This document shows, in pieces, positions 8,272 to 13,879 of a DNA stretch of 13,879 bases. Below the pieces are notes generated by a model. That model was not told where the DNA came from. It saw only the letters and a program-made list of their open reading frames with translations, and ran no database searches. Origin of the DNA: Ureaplasma sp. Its GTDB lineage: Bacteria > Bacillota_I > Bacilli_A > Mycoplasmatales > Mycoplasmoidaceae. The stretch spans positions 1 to 13,879 of the forward strand of contig JAHHTF010000020.1 in NCBI GenBank assembly GCA_020024775.1. Reading direction: 5' to 3'. Both the position numbers and the translations under genes were made by a program. Every line of letters begins with the position of its first letter. Within the stretch, counting starts at the first letter, position 1.

Positions 8272-9180
8272 TTACACCTTTCAACTATTATTAATTTGGC
8301 TAATTGTTCTTTTCATTGATGCTTCAATTGCATTGCAAACTCCTCATAGTAAATAAATATAAACAGGAGTTTTAAAACATTCTTTTACCACCCTTGGGAT
8401 TAAATAGAATAGATAACCATATTTTATATAACTATTTGGTGTTTTGTGATTAATATAAATTAAATATTCAACAGCAGACACTGGTCCTAAAATAAAACTA
8501 AAGATAGTTGTAATTAAACAACTAATTAATATCATATAAAAAAACTTGTAATTTGACTTCCTTTTATATTTAATAATACAGATAGTCTGGATCATAATAT
8601 AAAAACAAAAGATTAAACAACCCAATACTATCATTAAGGTTTTGGTTGTTAGGTCCGTTCCTTGTTTTTTGTTTAATAAATCATATTGATATATAAACAC
8701 CAAAAGAAAGAATAGTATCAAAAACAAACTAAACAAATTAAATACTATTTGAGTTAAGATAAAACTATATTTGAATGGTTTCTTGGTTAATGATATTCGA
8801 TAGTTTAAATATGCAATGATACCAGAAATCAAACCTACCATTGGTTCTTGAATTGCATATAATCAAAACCAAATCCCACCATGCATCAAGAAAGTAATTG
8901 TATCAATTGTAGCCCCCATAACTAAACCAACTACAGGACCAAAAAACCAACCTGCTACAATAGTTGGTAATCAAGTAAATGATAATTTAATTCCTGTATT
9001 TACAATAGGAATAGAGATGTAAGATAAAATGATCGCTAATGCAATCAATGCAGATAAAACCAAAATAAATACAATATGACGCATTATTTTGATTGGGTAT
9101 TGTAAAAAAAGAAATTTCATAAAAATTTCTTTTTTAGATGTATATTTGAATTTATAAATTTTGTTATTAGAAAAATCCAT
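8272..9180 (-). CDS. ECF transporter S component, FolT-like
   Basis: The S component of an energy-coupling-factor transporter is the membrane subunit that binds a vitamin and docks on the shared EcfA-EcfA'-EcfT module, none of which is in this window. The protein is 302 residues with about eight hydrophobic helices. The segment KLSFTWLPTIVAGWFFGPVVG (about 64-84), followed by GATIDTITF, matches the folate-type S component pattern ('FLPI..AG..FGP..G...G...D'). A conserved basic helix, PRVVKECFKTPVYI, lies near the C-terminus. Typical S components have six helices and 170-220 residues, so there is an extra hydrophobic insert of about 100 residues in the middle. I chose ATG 9180; a TTG at 9198 is possible but lies deeper in the previous gene. 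It overlaps that gene by 14 bases and ends 3 bases before rny. Family likely, folate specificity only inferred. Confidence 0.82.
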
Positions 9181-10432
9181 TTCCAAATCTGCTTCCAAAT
9201 GAATTATTTTGGTCGAAATCTAATCTACCATTTCTAATATCATCTGCATATTGTTGTACAAGTTCTTGCATTCTTGGAATATCAACTTTAGGGTTAAAGA
9301 TAGCTCCTAAAATGATACAAATTAGAATTGCTGCCATACAAGCAAAGATTGAATATTGTAAGCCTCTGTGAGCTAATAACATATTAATGTATTTTTGAAC
9401 ATCAGGGCCTTGAGTTGTCTCATTAATATTTGCTAATAATTGGTCTCAATGGTATACTGGATTATATTTGCTTCCCGCATCCATTAAAATCATAATTAAT
9501 GCCATCCCTAAATAGAATGCAATTCAACCTCAATTGAATCTAAATCTAACATTTTCATTCTTATTATTCTTAACCAATGAATAAATGATCATACCAATAA
9601 TCAATAGATATATCAATAGATTCATAATACTAAAAGCATCTAAACAATAATATGGTTGTGCTTCTTTGCTAGTAGTAATACTACCATTTGGATTAGAATG
9701 AAAAACAGTAACACTAACATTTATTCTTCCATGAACTGCTGCAAGGATTCCGATTGAACAAATCATTAAAGCTGCAATTAACATAAATAATGTTGCTGTA
9801 ATATATTTTAGAATTGGAATGATTTTAGGTTTCGATACAAACTTGTAAACTTCACCTTTAGCTACTTTATATCTTAAGACTCCATCTGCTGCTTGAAGAA
9901 CAAATGCATCTGCAATCTCAGACATATTATGTTGGTTGAAGAAACCTGAACCATTTTTATTAAAATTAAATCCAGCACCACCTGTTGTGTTGTTATCAAC
10001 TTGTGGTTCTTCTTTTTGTTCTTTAGTATCATCGACAACTTCTGATTCAACTAAAGGAGCAGTTGTATCATCTGCACCCTTCATTGTTTTTTCAATGTCA
10101 TCAATAGATTTACCCAAAATGTTTGTAATTAAAATAGGATAAAAACCAAGAATTTCTTCAAAATCTAATTCATCTTTAAAGTTTGTTTTTAATTCTTCAA
10201 AATTATTTGATTTGGTTACTGTTGAATAAGCCATAATCAATCTATCTAGATTATTAGCTTCAATAATCTTATTTGTTTCGTAGTATGAAATAATCGATAT
10301 CATTTTTAGGATCAATGAATTAAAGTTCTCATTAGAATTAACTAATGATTTTAATTCACTATCTAAAAATGTAATGTCTAAGTATTTTAAACACTTTTCA
10401 TACATCTGTTGGTTAGTAGTTTTATTTTCCAT
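9167..10432 (-). CDS. Unknown four-helix membrane protein downstream of holA
   Basis: I do not recognise this 421-residue protein. It is read through TGA Trp codons at 9530-9532, 9524-9526 and 9449-9451. The N-terminal half is soluble: a helical region (about 8-115), a highly acidic linker (120-147, rich in D and E), then a Gly/Phe/Asn-rich stretch (149-168), and the segment AADGVLRYKVAKGEVYKFV (181-199) that could be a small beta domain. Four hydrophobic helices follow (about 208-232, 264-286, 301-317, 358-379), and the polar tail ends SFGSRFGNGFF, echoing the earlier GF-rich part. There is no signal peptide, so the N-terminal half is probably cytosolic. AAAGGAT (10443-10437) serves the ATG at 10432, which lies 11 bases inside holA. 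From memory, holA of M. genitalium also neighbours uncharacterised membrane-protein genes; homology to these is not shown here. Confidence 0.8.
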
Positions 10433-11330
10433 TGATATCCTTTAATAAAAAAAATAATTTCAAAGAGGTCTTAATATCAATTTGATATATTCTAGATTCT
10501 TTTTCAATGTTATATAAATTATATAATATTTTTTCAATCTCTAATATTGATATTTGACTCAAGCGATTCCAATCATTTTTCAATACAAAAAAATTAACTT
10601 TTAACATTTTAGCTATTTCTTGTAGTGAAATATTTTGCTTAACTAATTTTTTAGTGAAGTAAAACTCAGTCATTCTTTTGATAAAGAAATTTAGTAAGAA
10701 TGATCATTGGTCTGCATCATTAAAAACTTGTTCTAATAATTTTAACATTTGGTCATATTGTTTATTGAACCAATATTCGAATATTTTGAAAATGTTGTAT
10801 TCATTATAATCTGAAATTAATTCAACACTATTACTATTAAGTTCATGAATTTTATAAATCTCATTTCTGATAATAGATTCATTGTTTGGTAATTTTTTAC
10901 ACAATTCTAAAACTAATGATTTGTTGTAAGACACATTTTGTTTGTCTAGTAATGTTTCAATCAATAATTCTTTTTGTTTTTCTGTAATATCTTTTAGTTC
11001 AAATATTTCATTGAACATCTTCTTTGTTTCTGACTTAATACTTAATAGTTCTGAAGCTATAATGAAACATACTTTGAACTCATTATTGTTTGATAATAAT
11101 TCATGAACTTTTGTAAGTAATTCTAAATTACTATCTAATTCTTTACATGTAGTTTTGAGAACAAGACATTCAGGATTAAACAATAACTTCTGTTGATTAC
11201 AATATTCATAAAGTTGATTGATATCTTCAAGCATCACTTTATCATAATCAGCAAATAGTTGGTTAGGTTTAAATAATTGATTCAATTTGTTTTGAATCAG
11301 TTCTGAATTCCCTGAATACAATATATACAT
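10422..11330 (-). CDS. holA: DNA polymerase III subunit delta
   Basis: The delta subunit opens the beta sliding clamp as part of the clamp loader. The protein is 302 residues, continuous through a TGA Trp at 10706-10704 (W209); without it the gene would appear as two fragments. The N-terminus MYILYSGNSELIQNKLNQLF is typical of delta, which keeps the clamp-loader fold but lacks a P-loop, and none is seen. The middle is Leu/Lys/Asn-rich helix. The C-terminal block FYFTKKLVKQNISLQEIAKMLKV, followed by KILYNLYNIEKESRIYQID and FFLL, matches the delta 'collar' signature (a helix, then 'L...D...K'). It is the first gene of the minus-strand operon, has no Shine-Dalgarno, and has a TATAAT 7 bases before its ATG. 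It overlaps the next gene by 11 bases. Sequence conservation in this family is low, but the ends fit well. Confidence 0.87.
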
Positions 11331-11337
11331 ATGTTTT

Positions 11338-11343
11338 ATTATA
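11338..11343 (-). promoter_or_regulatory. -10 box of holA, compatible with a leaderless transcript
   Basis: A perfect TATAAT on the minus strand ends 7 bases before the holA ATG (11330), so transcription would start at or within a base or two of the start codon. The upstream sequence has no Shine-Dalgarno, which agrees with a leaderless mRNA. No clear -35 is visible. The whole region is AT-rich, so chance occurrence must be considered. Confidence 0.35.
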
Positions 11344-11383
11344 TTTAAAATTTGGTAAAATAATATACAATGTTGTCTATAAC

Positions 11384-11406
11384 TATATTAATGTATAAAT
11401 GAAAGG
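11384..11406 (+). promoter_or_regulatory. proS promoter candidate and ribosome-binding site
   Basis: AAAGG at 11402-11406 lies 6 bases before the proS ATG and fixes that start. A TATATT at 11384-11389 is a reasonable -10, giving a leader of about 17 bases; TATAAA at 11394-11399 is an alternative. TTGTCT at 11373-11378 is the only -35-like hexamer and its spacing to either box is short. The ribosome-binding site is solid, the promoter weak. Confidence 0.4.
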
Positions 11407-11412
11407 TATCAC

Positions 11413-12831
11413 ATGGATAAGAAAAATGAAAAAATAGTCAGTAGAAGTGAAGACTTTGCTAAATGATATACAAGTATCATTCAAGAAGCAAAATTAATTC
11501 AATACTATGATGTAAAAGGATTTATGATTTTTCAACCTTATGGGTGAGAAATCTGAGAAATGATTAAATTACAATTAGACAAAAGATTAAAAGAACATGG
11601 AGCTAAAAACCTATACATGCCTTTATTAATTCCTTTTTCAGAATTTGAAAAAGAAAAAGAACATGTAGAAGGATTCAATCCAGAATTATTTACAATAACA
11701 AAAATTGGTGATAAAGAATTAGATGAAAAATTAGTCATCAGACCAACTAGTGAAATTGTGTTTTGTAAATATTGAAAACAAAACTTAATGAGTTACAAAG
11801 ATCTTCCATTCAAACACAACCAATGAGCTAGTGTTTATCGGGCAGAAAAAACTACTAAGCCATTCTTAAGAAACTCTGAATTCCATTGACATGAACTTCA
11901 CTGTTTATTTGCATCTAAAGAAGAAGCACTAAGTTACACAAAAACTATATTAGATGTATATTCAGAATTCATGAGTAACATCTTATGTATTCCTAACATC
12001 AAAGGTGAAAAGACTCCAGGAGAAAGATTTGCTGGGGCTGAAAACACTTTCACTATCGAAACAGTTATGCAAGATAACCAAGCACTACAAAGTGCTACTA
12101 GTCACTACTTAGGACAAAACTTCACCAAGACTTATGAAATTACATTCCAAAACAAGGATAACAAAATTGATACTCCATACTCCACTAGTCATGGACTATC
12201 AACAAGAATCATTGGTGCTATCATTATGGTACACTCAGATGATAATGGATTAGTATTACCATGAGATATTGCTCCAATCCAAATTTCATTACTACCTTTA
12301 TTTATTAACAAAAATATAGAAACATTAAACAAAGCAAAAGAATTACAAGACTTATTAAAAGACTATAGAGTTGAAATTGATGAATCAGATAGAACGATGG
12401 GATTCATGATTTCAGATAAACAAGTTAAAGGAATTCCTTTTAGCATTATTATTGGCCCTAATGATTTAGCTAAAAACCAAGTAATGGTTTTTAGAAGAGA
12501 CACCAATACAAAAGAATTTGTAGACATTAAAAATATTAAGAAATATATTGAATCAGAAATCAATGTATACAAATCTAATCTTTATAACAAAGCTAAAACA
12601 TATTTAGACAATGTTACTGTTGATGCTAAATCATTAGATGAATTAAAACAAATCATCAAAGACAATAAATGAGCTAGAGTTTACTTTGATGGAGAAATCA
12701 AAGATGAAGACTACATTAAAGAATTAACTCAAGCTACACCTAGATGTTTTGTAGAAACAAAAGAAGAAGGGTCATGCATTATTACTAACAAAAAAACTAA
12801 TAAGTTAGTAATCTTTGCAAGAAGCTATTAA
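11413..12831 (+). CDS. proS: Prolyl-tRNA synthetase, archaeal/eukaryote-like type
   Basis: ProRS attaches proline to tRNA-Pro. The protein has 472 residues, read through eight or more TGA Trp codons. It is the short form without the editing insertion between class II motifs 2 and 3, the type found in archaea, eukaryotes and mycoplasmas. Motif 1 region is GFMIFQPYGWEIWEMI; proline-site RPTSEIVFCKYW follows at about 114-125; motif 2 is VYRAEKTTKPFLRNSEFHWHE (R143, E145, E161); motif 3 is HGLSTRIIGAI (260-270, R265), then DDNGLVLPWDIAPIQ leading into the anticodon-binding domain. The C-terminal domain ends ...VIFARSY, the family's characteristic Tyr end. The Cys cluster that binds zinc in many relatives is reduced (two Cys remain, in PRCF and GSCI). 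It shares a TAATG with the ZIP gene. Confidence 0.96.
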
Positions 12832-13799
12832 TGAATCAAGATATTCTATTTAAACTACAAGAAGTAGTTGCAGCTACACCAGAAGTGGTCCAACCACAAC
12901 CAACTGCTTTTGTAACAGGAATGAATAGTTTAATCCTAATTGCATTGTGCTTTGGGGTTCCATTCTTATCAATATTAATTTGTTCCTGTTTTAAAATCAA
13001 ATTAACCGACGGATCTAAAATGCTGTTATATGCATTCACTACTGGATTAATTGTAATCCTGGGTGGAGTAGGATTTATTGGTGAAGCATTTGAAAACCTA
13101 AACCACGCTTCAGAAGATAATGGAGCAATGGCTTACTTGGGAAGTTATACAGTAATCACCATTGTAAAAATTGCAATCATTGTATCAGGTGCTATCATTG
13201 GAGTTGGACTAATCTTTTTTGTAAGATGACTGACTTTTAAAAACAAAAAAGAAGTTCATAAATCACATGAACTCCATGGGCACAATGATCATATCGTTAA
13301 CTATACAGATATTGACTGTGAAGATGCAAGTAAAAAAAATGGATTAATTTTATTACTATCACACAGAATTGTTGATGGAATTTCCTTAGGTTTATTAACT
13401 AAAGGAGCAACAGAAATTGGGCACTTTGATTCTTGAGGAATGATTGTTACTTTTGTAGTACACTTAATCCCAACAACAATTGTTGTATATCTAACTCAAG
13501 TAGATATGTATAAATCTAAAGGTAAAGCTTTATTACATAGTTTCTGAATGTTATTAATCAATTTACCTTTTGTATTAATCGGTTCTTTCTTTGCATACGG
13601 TATTGAAAAGATCTATTGATTAATGCCACTATTGTTTACAATCTCTGGAACTATTTTAATTGTGTTATCAATTATTGAAATTGTTCCTGAATTTATTCAC
13701 AACAAAGAAATGCAAACTAAAAAATGATACATTGTTATTCTAGTAATGTCACTAGGTATTGTTTTAGGATTATTACTATTGTGTATCCACCATCACTAA
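12831..13799 (+). CDS. ZIP-family metal transporter with atypical binding motifs
   Basis: ZIP proteins carry divalent metals (Zn, Fe, Mn) into the cytoplasm. The 322-residue protein has eight hydrophobic helices in ZIP order: about 33-52, 64-82, 107-131, then a His-rich cytosolic loop (H143, H146, H149, H151, H154), TM4 GLILLLSHRIVDGISLGLL, TM5 TFVVHLIPTTIVVYL, TM6, TM7 ISGTILIVLSIIEIVPEF and TM8, ending CIHHH. TM7 is a close match to the family 'sGt.lYva..ei.PE' motif. In TM4 the usual H-N-x-x-D/E-G is H178-R-I-V-D182-G, and in TM5 the usual H-E-x-P-H/E is H211-L-I-P-T. The residues of the second metal site are therefore missing, while H178, D182 and H211 of the first remain. The start overlaps the proS stop by one base (TAATG), indicating coupled expression. 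A strong terminator follows 6 bases after the stop. Metal specificity cannot be read from the sequence. Confidence 0.87.
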
Positions 13800-13804
13800 G
13801 AACT

Positions 13805-13850
13805 AAAAATCACTTTAGACCATTTAAGGAACTAAAGTGATTTTTTTAAT
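13805..13850 (+). terminator. Rho-independent terminator after the ZIP gene
   Basis: AAAAATCACTTTAG (13805-13818) and CTAAAGTGATTTTT (13832-13845) form a perfect 14-bp stem around a 13-base loop, followed by two more T's (seven in a row at 13841-13847). It begins 6 bases after the stop of the ZIP gene. The A-run on the left arm gives five T's on the opposite strand, so it may also stop transcription entering from the right. Nothing can be called in the last 30 bases. Confidence 0.9.
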
Positions 13851-13879
13851 TCACGATATTATTTTGGGTAAAAGATTAT

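Noticed and set aside
13859..13879. Possible C-terminus (IIFYPK, then TAA) of a minus-strand gene at the right edge
   Set aside because: Six codons are too few to support a gene, though a convergent gene would fit the two-sided terminator.
1..13879. CRISPR array, insertion sequence, tRNA/rRNA or integrated element
   Set aside because: I found no spaced direct repeats, transposase motif, tRNA-like cloverleaf or att-type duplication. Gene content is uniformly core and base composition is even throughout.

Overview
The window is AT-rich and almost fully coding. It comes from a mollicute (Mycoplasma/Ureaplasma-type bacterium) that reads UGA as tryptophan. The clearest proof is at the RecA C-terminus: a TGA at 991-993 falls exactly where other RecA proteins have the Trp of the 'GAWYSY'-type segment, and the frame then runs on to a normal RecA tail. 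In-frame TGA codons also interrupt udk, secDF, rny, the ECF S component, the 421-residue membrane protein, holA, proS and the ZIP transporter. TGG is used for Trp as well (for example in the ECF gene). The genes are therefore described here under genetic code 4, and several look broken under the standard code but are intact. The genus cannot be fixed from the sequence alone.

Layout. (1) 1-141: possible 3' end of an upstream gene, a weak terminator, and a hairpin that holds the recA Shine-Dalgarno in its loop. (2) 142-1107, plus strand: recA. (3) 2245-1115, minus strand: udk, a 95-residue unknown and a NifU-C-domain Fe-S protein, chained by overlaps and converging on recA with a 7-base gap. 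(4) 2325-2356: minus-strand rho-independent terminator of the next operon. (5) 11330-2396, minus strand: one compact run of seven genes, holA, a 421-residue membrane protein, an ECF transporter S component, rny, mtnN, secDF and apt. Genes within it overlap by 11-14 bases or lie 1-41 bases apart. (6) 11331-11412: divergent promoter region. (7) 11413-13799, plus strand: proS and a ZIP-family metal transporter sharing a TAATG junction, followed by a strong terminator.

Function. This is mostly housekeeping: recombination (RecA), the clamp-loader delta subunit (HolA), nucleotide salvage (Apt, Udk), SAM by-product recycling (MtnN, which releases adenine that Apt can reuse), mRNA decay (RNase Y), vitamin and metal uptake (ECF S component, ZIP), protein export (SecDF) and tRNA charging (ProRS). 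I see no mobile element, CRISPR array, tRNA, rRNA or defence system, and no gene-free stretch longer than about 150 bases.

The points most worth following are divergent versions of known machines: a SecDF that appears to lack the membrane Asp pair used for proton coupling, an RNase Y with a strongly shortened coiled-coil, a ZIP protein missing one of the two metal sites, an uncharacterised membrane protein with GF-rich segments directly after holA, and the recA leader hairpin.
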